Assembly: GCA_041396045.1 (NCBI GenBank)
Contig: JAWKZI010000010.1
Location: 1-64,000, forward strand
Direction: 5' to 3'
Source of the DNA: SHZI01 sp041396045
GTDB lineage: Bacteria > Pseudomonadota > Gammaproteobacteria > Steroidobacterales > GCA-2729495
DNA: 64,000 nt
Positions 42,990-51,760 of this stretch are shown piece after piece (position 1 is the first letter of the stretch; each line of letters starts with the position of its first letter). A program made the position numbers and the translations under genes. Under the pieces are notes generated by a model. The model was not told the DNA's origin, searched no databases, and saw nothing but the letters and a program-made list of their open reading frames with translations.

Positions 42990-43911
42990 TACTGCTGGCG
43001 GTGCCGGTGGAGCCAGTGGCAAAGGCGGCAATATGCCCGGCGAGTGCCTCGCCACAATCCTCGATCAGGTAGAAATTCGCATTGTCGAGCAGCGCGTGCG
43101 GTTGTCCGCTGGCACCCGGCAGATGGGCCAGTAGGCGTTCCGGACCCATGGCGCTGCCGGCAAAGGATGCGCTGTAAAGTGTCAGCACCGGTGTTTGCCA
43201 GTTGGCCAGCACCTCCCATGCGCGTCGATTGGCAATCGCGGCCGGATCGTCCGCCATGATGGGCAGAATCATCGGGAAACGTCGCGGCCCCGTCTTGTAA
43301 CTTTCATCGGGATAAGGCGCGTCATAGGCAGCGATGATCTCCGGCTTCAGTTTGTTGACGACACCGTCGTTGACCATTTCGCCCTGTGGAAATCTTGGCA
43401 GCGCGAACTGTTGCTCGCGCCACTTGATGAACCAGTCCCGGCCCGTGCCCTGTCCGGTAGGCAGGGTGGTGATAGCAACGCCACCCTGCCGAAGAACTCA
43501 GGCCGCTCCGCCGCAATGCGCAGTCGAAGAAACCGCCCCAGTCAAACAGGTAGGCAGTGACGTCACGCATTTCCAGGCCATCGAAAAATCTGTCAACCAG
43601 TCTATGTGTTGCTGAAAGCTGTAGTCCCCGGTGGATGGCAGCTTGTCCGAGCGGCCGAAACCGATGTAGTCAGGGGCGATCACCCCGAAAGCCACTGGCG
43701 ACCAGCAACGGGGTCATCTGCCGGTATATGTACGACCAGCCTGCCGTGCAGCAGTACAACCGGTGCCTCAGCCGGCCCTTCGTCAGATAGTGCATGCGCA
43801 GTTGGCCGAAGCGTTCATCCGGTACATCGAGGTAATGCGGCTTGAAGGCATAGTCCGGAAGCTGTGCGAATCGCGCATCCGGTGTGCGCAGGGTTTGCTG
43901 GTGACTGACAT
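42970..43911 (-). pseudogene. Alpha/beta hydrolase (haloalkane-dehalogenase-like), multiply frameshifted
   Basis: Readable as one hydrolase if the frame is changed about seven times between 43900 and 43450. Pieces in order: ATG at 43911, LRTPDARFAQLPDYAFKPHY, a degraded HG nucleophile-loop region ending GWSYIYRQMTPLLVASGF, APDYIGFGRSDKL, VTAYLFDWGG (nucleophile elbow), then one clean frame to the end with NDGVVNKLKPEIIAAYDAPY and LLDNANFYLIEDCGEALAGH. Most shifts restore by adding one base in a short homopolymer (AAA, GG, TTTTT). No in-frame nonsense change was noticed. It is either a misread gene or a fresh pseudogene. Substrate could be a haloalkane or another ester/epoxide. Confidence 0.75.
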
Positions 43912-43954
43912 TGGTTAAGCTTCTCCTGCGTCTGGCTGAAGTGTCGCCCGGGCC

Positions 43955-44530
43955 TTAACCGCGACTGCCCAAGGTCTCGGTGGCCACCGCCGCCGGTGCT
44001 GCCTCCAGCGGCACCCGCAGGGTTGCATTCCAGCGGTTCAGAAATCCAAACAGGCCGATAACTGCCACGATTTCCGCGACCTGGCGCGGTGAGTAATGAT
44101 TCATCAGGTCTGCCAGCTCTTCGTCGCCTGCGCTGACGCCGTTCGGCGCCAGCCCACCACCGCGAGCCACGCGCAAGGCGGCCCGTTCTGCGGTAGTAAA
44201 TAATGGGGAATAGTCAAACTCCCAGACCGCTGCCTGCTTTTCCGGCGCTACACCATCGAGCTTGAGACCATGCGCGTTGTGCGCCACGCAATACTGACAT
44301 CCACCCGCCGCACTGGCGATCAGCCCGACCATGCGCTTCAGTTCCATGGACACTTCACCAGGCGCCCACACTGTGAAGACCAGCGGACCCAGCACCCGCA
44401 ACAGGTCCGGCCAGTGAGCCATGACCAGCACGTCGTTGGGCGCAAAGCCCATCTGTGCCGTTGCGGCCGTGAACATCGCACGCAGGTCGTCGGGCAACTC
44501 CTCGAGCGTCAGGGGCGGCAGCCGGATCAT
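43955..44530 (-). CDS. Carboxymuconolactone decarboxylase/AhpD-fold protein
   Basis: A 191-residue all-helical protein of the CMD/AhpD-like fold. The characteristic AGGCQYCVAHNAHGLKLDG holds the Cys-x2-Cys-like redox site (one Cys pair, C-Q-Y-C, and His three residues on), as in peroxidase-related members. The C-terminal helix YSPRQVAEIVAVIGLFGFLNRWN is typical. Probably a peroxide or alkylhydroperoxide-linked reductase. ATG at 44530 overlaps the dehalogenase stop (ATGA), so it is made with it. Confidence 0.87.
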   Translation of the reverse strand: MIRLPPLTLEELPDDLRAMFTAATAQMGFAPNDVLVMAHWPDLLRVLGPLVFTVWAPGEVSMELKRMVGLIASAAGGCQYCVAHNAHGLKLDGVAPEKQAAVWEFDYSPLFTTAERAALRVARGGGLAPNGVSAGDEELADLMNHYSPRQVAEIVAVIGLFGFLNRWNATLRVPLEAAPAAVATETLGSRG

Positions 44531-45420
44531 TGCGCGGTTCTGGTTGCGCTTCTGGTCTGGTTCCTGATCCAGGCAGCCAGTGCGGCTGATATTTCCCTGG
44601 GGGAATCTTCCTGAATGAAGTGAATACCAGGCACCGAAACCTCCGTCTGATTCGGCCAGGTACGGCAAAACTCCCGCTGGGCGCCGACCAGAATCGCGCC
44701 CGGGTCGGCATTGATAAACAGCTTTGGAATCCGGTTGCTTGCCATCCAGCCTGCATATTGCTGAACGATGGCGACTACATCAGCCGGTTCGCCATCGATG
44801 GGCAGTTCTCGTGGCCAGGTCAGCATGGCCCGGCGCGACTCGCCAGCTTGCAGAAACGGCCGGCGATATTCCTCCATCTCGGCGTCCGTCAGTGTGCGCT
44901 GAATGGAGCCCGGCAATATGCGTTCTACAAACACGTTCTTCTGCAGGATCAGCTCTTCGCCCTTCTCCGAACGCAAGCCCTTGAAGATCCCCTGACTCGG
45001 TGCCGGCCACTCGGCCCACGACACCGGACGGACGATCGCTTCCATATACGCGATGCCGGCCACCCGTTCGGCATGCAGCCTGGCCCAGTGAAATCCCAGT
45101 GCAGAGCCCCAGTCGTGCAGCACCAGCGTCACGCGCGGACCCAGATTCAGTTCGTCCAGCAGTGCGTCCAGATACCGGTAGTGATCGCTGAATGAATATT
45201 GCTTTCGGAGCCGCTCCGGCCCGGACGATGTCAGCTTGTCCGAATCTCCCATGCCGATCAGATCCGGCGCAACGCACCGCCCCATGGACTCAAGGGCCGG
45301 CATGATGTTTCGCCAGAGGTAAGAGGATGTCGGATTGCCATGGAGAAAAACGATGGCATCGCCATCGCCCTTTTGCACCCAGGCCATCTGGTGGCCAAAA
45401 ATCTTCCGGTGGTTCTTCAT
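44527..45420 (-). CDS. dhaA: Haloalkane dehalogenase (HLD-II-like)
   Basis: Alpha/beta hydrolase that cleaves carbon-halogen bonds, 297 residues. HGNPTSSYLWRN supplies the halide-stabilising Asn; HDWGSALGF has the nucleophile Asp followed by the Trp that also binds halide; MEAIVRP has the Glu expected as catalytic acid in the HLD-II group; GIHFIQED contains the base His. This residue set separates dehalogenases from epoxide hydrolases. Coupled to the CMD-like gene and close to a second, broken hydrolase of similar type. Natural substrate unknown. Confidence 0.9.
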   Translation of the reverse strand: MKNHRKIFGHQMAWVQKGDGDAIVFLHGNPTSSYLWRNIMPALESMGRCVAPDLIGMGDSDKLTSSGPERLRKQYSFSDHYRYLDALLDELNLGPRVTLVLHDWGSALGFHWARLHAERVAGIAYMEAIVRPVSWAEWPAPSQGIFKGLRSEKGEELILQKNVFVERILPGSIQRTLTDAEMEEYRRPFLQAGESRRAMLTWPRELPIDGEPADVVAIVQQYAGWMASNRIPKLFINADPGAILVGAQREFCRTWPNQTEVSVPGIHFIQEDSPREISAALAAWIRNQTRSATRTAQ

Positions 45421-45456
45421 TGATACGGGCCCGCTTTTGTCAGCCTTGTTTGGACG

Positions 45457-47931
45457 TCACAACCTGAACGTTGCCCGAGCATAAACGTATCTGCCATTCA
45501 CGCCCACCGGCGACAGAATGTCATAGGGCAAATTGCCGAAATAATTGATATCAGGCGAGGATCGGTCGGGATAGTTGTCCAGCAGATTCGCCGCACCCAC
45601 GTACAGTGCAAGTTGTTCAGTGAACCGGTAGCCAGCCTCGGCATCCACCTGAAACTCTGCACCATAGGTCTGGGACGGTTCGAATCCGCCGCCGAAGTTG
45701 AACACCCTGGTGGCACTTCCGTAGCGGGATATCCGCCCCTGAAGGTCCACATGGTTGCCCGTCCAGGTACCGCTCAGAACAACCTTGCTGTGCGGTGTGG
45801 CACTTTCGAGTGTGTTCAACTCCTCGACACCGACCAGCCTGAGATCCGGATCGATGCTCGTCAGTTCCGGCGTTGATCCACGAACGTTCTGCACGTCCGT
45901 TTTCGAATAGTTGTAGCCAAGCGAAGTTTGCAACTCGCCGCCCAGCCATGGTCGTGCATAGCTGGCGACTACATCGACGCCACGGGTACGGGTATCGACG
46001 GCATTCGTGAAAAACCGCACTGACTGGATGTCAGCACCACCGGGCTGAGCCTGGATGAAGGCCGTCAAAGGGTCGCTGAACAAACGCTCCGACAAGGTGA
46101 TTCGGTCGTCCACCTCGATCTGAAAGAAATCCAGGCTGAGGCGAAGTCCGTCAAACTGTGCAACCAGTCCGCCACTCAGATTGAAGGACTTCTCTTCATC
46201 AAGATCCTGCGCACCCAGCGATCGGGCAATGGAATTATTGACTGGTAGCGTTCGCGTGCGGATCAACATCCGATTATCGCCAAAGTTGAGTGTCGTATCG
46301 GCAAAGCCCAACTGGGCGATATTGGGGGCACGATAGCTGCTGGATACGGCAGCCCGCAGCGAGACCGCGTCACTCAGCTTGAACAGTCCGGCGAGCTTGC
46401 CGGTGACCGCAGCGCCGAAGTCGTCATAGTGCTCGAAACGACCAGCCACCTCGATGAACAGTCGCTCCGCAAGGTCAGTGCCCAGATTCGCATAAATACT
46501 GATCACTCCCCGGTCGATGGACGCCTCGTCTTCCGGCGTCAGACCTGGTGCACCCTGTGCGCCGATATCACCATCAACGGGGCCCGCTATATAGGACTCC
46601 AGCTGGCCACGCCTGGTGGAGTAGCTTTCGGCGCGATATTCGGTGCCAAGGGCAACCTGCAGTGGTGCCCGCAACCACTGGACCGCAAAGTTCCGCGTGG
46701 CGTCAATACCCAGTATTGTTTGTGCATTGATATAGGTTCCGGACTTGAAGGACACAGGGCTGTCAGTGCCCAGCGAAGCATTGAGGGAATTCTTCACACC
46801 ATACTCAAACTCGTCGCGCCCGTAGCTCGCGGCAGCATCCAGATCCCAGCCGGCAAGCGCTGCCCGTACCCCGATCGTGCCGGCATAGTCCTGATCCTGT
46901 GCTGCCGTCTCGGGGCGAAACCCCGCAGCGTAAATGGCACTGACGTTGCTGGAGCTGTCCGGATAGCGAAAGAAGGCTGCACCGTCACTGCTGTCGCGGT
47001 CACTGAAGGTGCCGAAGGAATACAGCTCGAGGTTGTCAAACGGCACCGAACCGTTGAACCACAAGTTCAGCTCATCGACATCCGGGTCGCCTTCAGCATA
47101 GTTGCGCTGGCCCTTGAGGGCGAGATTGGCGGCCGTCGGCGCTACGAAGAAGGGAATCTGGTCAAAACCGGCGCGATTTGTGCTGTTTCGTGTCCGGTAG
47201 GCGACGCCCGCCTTGAAAAATCCGTCACCGGCCAACTGCCAACCGTACCTGGCATCCAGCGACACGGTCTGGCCGTCGCTGATATCCCGGTCTACCGGCT
47301 TCAGATCAGTCCGATGCGCACCATAGGCGACGTTGGTTTCAAAGCCCGGCGATGAGTCCAGCACCAGGTTGATCACCCCGGCGATGGCGTCCGAGCCATA
47401 GACCGCACCGGCGCCATCCCTGAGAACCTCAATACGCTGAATGGCATTCAGCGGAATGGTATTGAAATCCACAGCAGCAGTACCGCGGCCAATCTTGGTT
47501 TCGGAATTGACGATTGCCGAGGTGTGTCGTCGCCGGCCGTTCACCAGCACCAGCATCTGATCCGGACTCATGCCACGGAGCTGCCCAGCCCGCACCAGAT
47601 CCGAGGTCCCCGAGTTTGACTGCCGCGGGAAGTTGAAGGACGGGGCCAGAACCGACAGAGCCTGACCCAGTTCGCTACCCACCGCACCGGCAGCCTGCAA
47701 CTCACCGGCACCAAGCACGTCGACGGGCACGGGCGTATCCAGTTCCGTCCGTTCTCCGACCCGCGAGCCGATCACCACAATGTTTTGCAGCTCAGCAGCC
47801 GACGGACTGGACCTTGTCTGGCTGTGTGCCGGCACAATCGACAGCAGAAGGCCCAGTGCCAGCCAGAAGCCCGACTGCATGCCCGGCCACATGAATGGCC
47901 GGCACCTGACTGGCCGTTGATGCAGGAACAT
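45457..47931 (-). CDS. TonB-dependent outer-membrane receptor
   Basis: A receptor of about 824 residues. The signal peptide ends near SIVPAHS. The plug domain spans about 40-160 (VVIGSRV near the start, MSPDQMLVLVNGRRRH, INAIQRIEVLRDGAGAVYGSDAIAG), followed by a 22-strand barrel with typical TonB blocks, ending YVYARATFRL. It belongs to the large group importing unknown organic ligands; no siderophore genes are near. ATG at 47931 has GGGAGG ten bases ahead; ATG 47892 is an alternative. Lies downstream of glsA on the same strand. Confidence 0.9.
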   Translation of the reverse strand: MFLHQRPVRCRPFMWPGMQSGFWLALGLLLSIVPAHSQTRSSPSAAELQNIVVIGSRVGERTELDTPVPVDVLGAGELQAAGAVGSELGQALSVLAPSFNFPRQSNSGTSDLVRAGQLRGMSPDQMLVLVNGRRRHTSAIVNSETKIGRGTAAVDFNTIPLNAIQRIEVLRDGAGAVYGSDAIAGVINLVLDSSPGFETNVAYGAHRTDLKPVDRDISDGQTVSLDARYGWQLAGDGFFKAGVAYRTRNSTNRAGFDQIPFFVAPTAANLALKGQRNYAEGDPDVDELNLWFNGSVPFDNLELYSFGTFSDRDSSDGAAFFRYPDSSSNVSAIYAAGFRPETAAQDQDYAGTIGVRAALAGWDLDAAASYGRDEFEYGVKNSLNASLGTDSPVSFKSGTYINAQTILGIDATRNFAVQWLRAPLQVALGTEYRAESYSTRRGQLESYIAGPVDGDIGAQGAPGLTPEDEASIDRGVISIYANLGTDLAERLFIEVAGRFEHYDDFGAAVTGKLAGLFKLSDAVSLRAAVSSSYRAPNIAQLGFADTTLNFGDNRMLIRTRTLPVNNSIARSLGAQDLDEEKSFNLSGGLVAQFDGLRLSLDFFQIEVDDRITLSERLFSDPLTAFIQAQPGGADIQSVRFFTNAVDTRTRGVDVVASYARPWLGGELQTSLGYNYSKTDVQNVRGSTPELTSIDPDLRLVGVEELNTLESATPHSKVVLSGTWTGNHVDLQGRISRYGSATRVFNFGGGFEPSQTYGAEFQVDAEAGYRFTEQLALYVGAANLLDNYPDRSSPDINYFGNLPYDILSPVGVNGRYVYARATFRL

Positions 47932-48036
47932 CACTGGAAGCCTCCCTCGGGGAACAGTGCAGAAGACCAGCAATGGACGTGATTTGTTACAGCGTGGTAA
48001 ATATCCTCACATCAACCGTGTGCAGTCGCTGCCGGA

Positions 48037-49092
48037 TTAACGTGGTTGCGCCGCGTAAGGGTTGCCGCCCAAAGCCGCGGATATATCTGCAATTGCGTGC
48101 TGTGCACGTACGCTGTTGCCGGCAGCATCCAGTGGCGGGGAAATGACGGCAATGCCGAATTTACCAGGCGACACTGCGATGATGCCGCCACCAACGCCGC
48201 TCTTGCCCGGCAGCCCTGTGCGGTACAACCACTTGCCGGAGTCATCATAGAGGCCGGCGGTGGCCATGACGGCCAGCACCTTGGGCACGTATTCAACCTT
48301 GAGAACCTGCTTCCCGGTCAGCGGGTTTCGACCGCCGTTCGCCAGCGTCGCGGCCATCGTGGCCAGATCTTTCACGTTGACGCTGACCGAGCATTGCTCG
48401 GTATAGATATCAGTGGCCTGATCCGGATTGTCCTTGATGTGACCATAGGCATACATCAGGCGACCGATCGCCTGGTTGCGCTGATTGGTGGCCGATTCGG
48501 ACCGGAAGATCTCCTGATTCACTGTTAGCGGACGCCCGGCGAAGTCACTGTAGTAGTTCACTATCTTGTCCCGGATCGCATCGCGCGTGGGACCTGACAC
48601 CATGCTGGTGGCCGCGATGGCGCCGGGATTCACCAGCGCATTCATTTCCGCGCCGTGATACTGCTCCACCGCAACGATCGAGTTGAATACCTGACCGGTG
48701 GCGTCGACGCCCATATTGTTGGCTATCGCTTCAGGCCCCTGCTCTTCAATCACCTTCGCCATCGTGAAGACTTTGGAGATGGATTGAATTGAAACTTCGG
48801 ATACGTCGTCACCTGCCGTATATACCTTGCCGTCGGCAGTTACGAGCGCAATGCCATAGATCTTTGGATCCACCTTGGCCAGCGCCGGAATGTAATCGGC
48901 ATTGGCGCCCTCCTTCAGATCCTTGTAGCGCACGTAGGCTGCATCCAGTGCTGCGTTGATTTCGGCCTTCTTGAAGAGCGCAGCCGCTGATGCGCCACTT
49001 GCCAGCGCCAACAGGAAAGTAGCCGCAACGGCCCGGATCAGCAGTGCTCTACTCATGTGCCTGGTCATGTGCCTGGTCATGTGCCTGGTCAT
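48037..49092 (-). CDS. glsA: Glutaminase A with signal peptide and reiterated start codons
   Basis: Glutaminase (L-glutamine to glutamate and ammonia) of the serine-dependent beta-lactamase-like fold. SIQSISKVFTMAKVIEEQGP has the catalytic Ser-x2-Lys; NNMGVDATG and SESATNQRNQAIGRLM are family blocks. Unusually, a signal peptide (ALLIRAVAATFLLALASGASA) makes it periplasmic. The start is repeated: codons ATG ACC AGG CAC occur three times (starts at 49092, 49080, 49068) before ATG at 49056. The first ATG overlaps the greB stop. Any of the four can start the protein without changing the signal peptide much. Confidence 0.92.
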   Translation of the reverse strand: MTRHMTRHMTRHMSRALLIRAVAATFLLALASGASAAALFKKAEINAALDAAYVRYKDLKEGANADYIPALAKVDPKIYGIALVTADGKVYTAGDDVSEVSIQSISKVFTMAKVIEEQGPEAIANNMGVDATGQVFNSIVAVEQYHGAEMNALVNPGAIAATSMVSGPTRDAIRDKIVNYYSDFAGRPLTVNQEIFRSESATNQRNQAIGRLMYAYGHIKDNPDQATDIYTEQCSVSVNVKDLATMAATLANGGRNPLTGKQVLKVEYVPKVLAVMATAGLYDDSGKWLYRTGLPGKSGVGGGIIAVSPGKFGIAVISPPLDAAGNSVRAQHAIADISAALGGNPYAAQPR

Positions 49093-49101
49093 GTCTCTGG
49101 C
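49054..49101 (-). repeat. 12-bp tandem repeat (3.5 copies) covering the glsA start
   Basis: Units catgtgcctggt at 49054-49065, 49066-49077 and 49078-49089, then a partial unit 49090-49101 (catgtctctggc). Each unit on the minus strand supplies ATG plus AGG-CAC ahead of the next ATG, so start codon and a short ribosome-binding element are repeated together. Length is a multiple of three, so gain or loss of a unit keeps the frame. Confidence 0.85.
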
Positions 49102-49754
49102 TCCTCTGGTTCCTCTGGTTCGGAACCGGCGCCAAAGTCGGTGGCGACCGGCTGAAAGGCTTTGGTGTTAATTGCAACATAGCGGATGTCGAGAATTTCC
49201 AGCTCCCGCTCACCGCCTGGCACTCGCAATGGAATCACATCGCCGACCCTGGATTTCATCAACGCTCTGGCGAGCGGCGCCACCCAACTGATGTGCTGCT
49301 GCTCCAGATCGATCTCATCCACACCAACGATGGTGACGGTGTTCTCTGTGGCACCGCCCTGCGCGGGATCGGACTCCAGGTAGCGAACCGTCGCGCCAAA
49401 AAATACCCGATTGGCCTGCGCCGGGTCCAGGGGCCGCTGCGGATCTACAACTTCCGCGCTGTCAATGCGCCGGCTAAGAAAGCGGATACGCCGGTCGATT
49501 TCCCGCAGACGTCGCTTGCCATACTGGTAGTCGGCATTCTCGCTGCGGTCGCCATTGCGGGCCGCCCAGGACACCACTGCGGTAACTTTCGGTCGCTCTT
49601 TGGTGTGGAGAAACTTCAGCTCGTCCTTGAGGCGTTGAAGCCCGTCGGGGCTGATGTAGTTGCGTGCACCGGCAGGCAGCGGATTGGCCAACTGGGTATC
49701 CAGTTCGTCATCTGCATCGTCGCCGTCAGACTCGCGTGTAAAAGCCTTGTTCAC
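49089..49754 (-). CDS. greB: Transcription elongation factor GreB
   Basis: Secondary-channel factor that rescues backtracked RNA polymerase by stimulating transcript cleavage. 221 residues. The N-terminal coiled coil has the acidic tip region VVSWAARNGDRSENADYQYG with the conserved D/E pair; the C-terminal domain shows VRYLESDP, ISWVAPLARALMKSRVGD and VRVPGGERELEI. It differs from the usual form by a 30-residue acidic head and the repeat-encoded EPEEPEEPET tail. ATG at 49754 follows the LLM gene stop by 13 bp; its TGA overlaps the glsA start. Confidence 0.93.
   Translation of the reverse strand: MNKAFTRESDGDDADDELDTQLANPLPAGARNYISPDGLQRLKDELKFLHTKERPKVTAVVSWAARNGDRSENADYQYGKRRLREIDRRIRFLSRRIDSAEVVDPQRPLDPAQANRVFFGATVRYLESDPAQGGATENTVTIVGVDEIDLEQQHISWVAPLARALMKSRVGDVIPLRVPGGERELEILDIRYVAINTKAFQPVATDFGAGSEPEEPEEPET
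49095..49121 (-). repeat. 9-bp tandem repeat (3 copies) in the greB C-terminus
   Basis: ctctggctc, ctctggttc, ctctggttc in direct succession, encoding the GreB tail EPEEPEEPE. It adjoins the 12-bp glsA repeat with which it shares the tctggt motif, so both may have grown by slippage from the same stretch. Confidence 0.8.
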
Positions 49755-49767
49755 GATATGCTGCCGA

Positions 49768-50802
49768 TCACCTCAAGCGAGGCATGACCTGCTCGGCAAA
49801 CAGCCGCGTCTGGCCAACCAGCGCTTCCTGTCGTGCACCGTGCGGCGTGGCGACCGGCGAACCACCCAGAATGTAGACATGATCCAGGCCCAGTTCGATC
49901 AGCGCGGCCAGACGCTCCAGACATTTGGCTGGTGGGCCGCAAATCGAAAACCAGTCAACGAACTCATCGCTGACCAGTTCGAGATGCGTACCATCACCAC
50001 GGGCGTGACGGGCCATGTCGTAGCCGGACTTCATCTGCACGGCCAGGGATTTCAATTGCGGAGGCAGGTGCCCTGTCGGCGAATGTTTCATGCCGGCAAA
50101 GTGCGCCACCATGCCGGAAATCATGCGACCCAGATCGATTGCCCGCTGCTCGTCCGGATCGCAAACCAGATTGATATAGGCACCAACCCTGAGCGTATTT
50201 CGATCGCGGCCGTTTTCTGCAAGCCGCTCATTCAGCACGGCCAACGCCCATTGAATGCGCTCGGGCGCACTGCCCACCGCAAAGCTCACCCGATCTGCCA
50301 CGTCGGCAGCCATGCGAATGGTTGCCGGGCCGGTACAGGCGAGATCCAGTGGCACAGTGGGCAGGCTTCCGGATTCCAGCCAACGCATCTGTGAGCGCTG
50401 ATCGCCGCGCATCACCGGTTGACCCTGCAGATAGAGACGTACCTGCTGCATATAAGTACGCAGTTCCGCCGTCGTCGCATTTCTGCGGCCAATATGGGCA
50501 GCAGAAGAGTCACCGCGACCAATGCCACAGCGCGCCCGGCCACCGGACTCGAGCTGCAGGGTGGCCGTGGCGCCAGCCGTTACCGATGCGTCACGCGTCA
50601 CGGGGTTGGTAACGCCGGTGGACAGAAAAAGTCGCCGCGTGCGGCTGGCGGCCAGACTGAGCTGGCCATACGGGTCCGGACTCAGGCATTGCGTATCCGG
50701 GCATAGCAACGCGTCAAAGCCCAGAGCCTCGATCTCGGCAGCCAGCCGCGCGGTGTAGCCTGGCGACGGCTCCATGACAATGCCAAATTCGGGTCCGGTC
50801 AT
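49768..50802 (-). CDS. LLM-class flavin-dependent oxidoreductase
   Basis: A 344-residue luciferase-like enzyme. Family features: GIVMEPSPGYTARLAAEIE at the start, SLAASRTRRLFLSTGVTNP, and RCGIGRGDSSA. It is in the TIGR03620-like/F420-type group by feel, but FMN use cannot be excluded. ATG at 50802 preferred over a TTG at 50829. Divergent from two flavin-reductase-like genes 106 bp away, which could supply reduced flavin. Upstream of greB on the same transcript. Confidence 0.85.
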   Translation of the reverse strand: MTGPEFGIVMEPSPGYTARLAAEIEALGFDALLCPDTQCLSPDPYGQLSLAASRTRRLFLSTGVTNPVTRDASVTAGATATLQLESGGRARCGIGRGDSSAAHIGRRNATTAELRTYMQQVRLYLQGQPVMRGDQRSQMRWLESGSLPTVPLDLACTGPATIRMAADVADRVSFAVGSAPERIQWALAVLNERLAENGRDRNTLRVGAYINLVCDPDEQRAIDLGRMISGMVAHFAGMKHSPTGHLPPQLKSLAVQMKSGYDMARHARGDGTHLELVSDEFVDWFSICGPPAKCLERLAALIELGLDHVYILGGSPVATPHGARQEALVGQTRLFAEQVMPRLR

Positions 50803-50907
50803 TTCTGCAGGGTGCCACAGATAAGCCAAGGGGTGGACGCGGCTGGCAAATTGCGGCGGCCCGGCATGTCTCAGGGTAGGCTATTCATCTGACTCAGGGA
50901 GCCCACC

Positions 50908-51741
50908 ATGAAAAAAGAAGCGAAGATCCGCCCGTTCTGGTATTCGGACGTCTGGCTGTTCCCGAAGCTGATCACGATTATCACTACCCTGGACAAGCAG
51001 GGCCGGATCAATGCCGCGCCCTACTCGCACATCATGCAATACGACGTGATGGCGAAGAATCCACGGATGATCGTTGGCTTTCGTCAGGAATCACATACCT
51101 TCCAGAACATCTGTGAGACGAAGGAATTCGTCGTCAACTGCCCGACGGCCGACTATCTGGACGACATGATGGAGACCGCGCGTTTTTATCCGGAAGGCGT
51201 CAACGAGCTGTCCCACACCCGGTTCACGATGATTCCGTCGATTCATGTGAAACCGCCGACCATTGAAGAGTGCCCCCAGATTGCCGAGTGCGTGGCAGAT
51301 GAGATTGTGCGGCTCGACAAGAGCAGCGGCATTGTCATTGCGAAAATCAAGGCGCTGGTCTTTGACGAAGAATTGATCGAGATGGGTCGCGAGGATCGTA
51401 TCCGGAAGATGAACCTGCCGATCGGCCTCGGCGACGAAAACCGGCAGGACTACTTCCACACCACCATTGGCCATATGTCGATGCATCAACTCGGCGAAAC
51501 ACCGGATGGCTTCAAGGGCGGCGAAGTAAAGCTGTCGATGGCCTGGGACGCCGACGCGTTGCAGTCGCTGATGACGATTCCACCCATGATTCGCAAGATG
51601 GTGACCGACCAGACCGAAGACTACTGCCGTTCGAAAGGCGACGACAAGGTCAGCCACTCGCGCTTCAAGGCCTATGCCGAGGAACAGGGCATGACACCGG
51701 AACTGATGGAGCGCTTTCAGAAAAAGAAGAAGGCCGGCTGA
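50908..51741 (+). CDS. Flavin reductase-like (FMN-binding split barrel) protein, copy 1
   Basis: A 277-residue FMN-binding split-barrel protein. FWYSDVWLFPKLITIITTLDKQ starts the barrel; NAAPYSHIMQYDVMAKNPRM and TKEFVVNCPTADYLDDM are the flavin-contact blocks of flavin reductase/DIM6 type proteins. A charged C-terminal extension of about 80 residues ends in KKKKAG. GGGAG seven bases before the ATG. Followed 19 bp later by a relative (next gene), and divergent from an LLM enzyme. Confidence 0.88.
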   Translation: MKKEAKIRPFWYSDVWLFPKLITIITTLDKQGRINAAPYSHIMQYDVMAKNPRMIVGFRQESHTFQNICETKEFVVNCPTADYLDDMMETARFYPEGVNELSHTRFTMIPSIHVKPPTIEECPQIAECVADEIVRLDKSSGIVIAKIKALVFDEELIEMGREDRIRKMNLPIGLGDENRQDYFHTTIGHMSMHQLGETPDGFKGGEVKLSMAWDADALQSLMTIPPMIRKMVTDQTEDYCRSKGDDKVSHSRFKAYAEEQGMTPELMERFQKKKKAG

Positions 51742-51760
51742 CACTCCCAGGCACGTACCG

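Noticed and set aside
46429..47355. 308-residue plus-strand open frame inside the TonB receptor gene
   Set aside because: Antisense of the receptor plug and barrel; no independent support.
49054..49121. Short tandem repeats considered as a CRISPR remnant
   Set aside because: Units are 12 and 9 bp with no spacers and lie within coding sequence.
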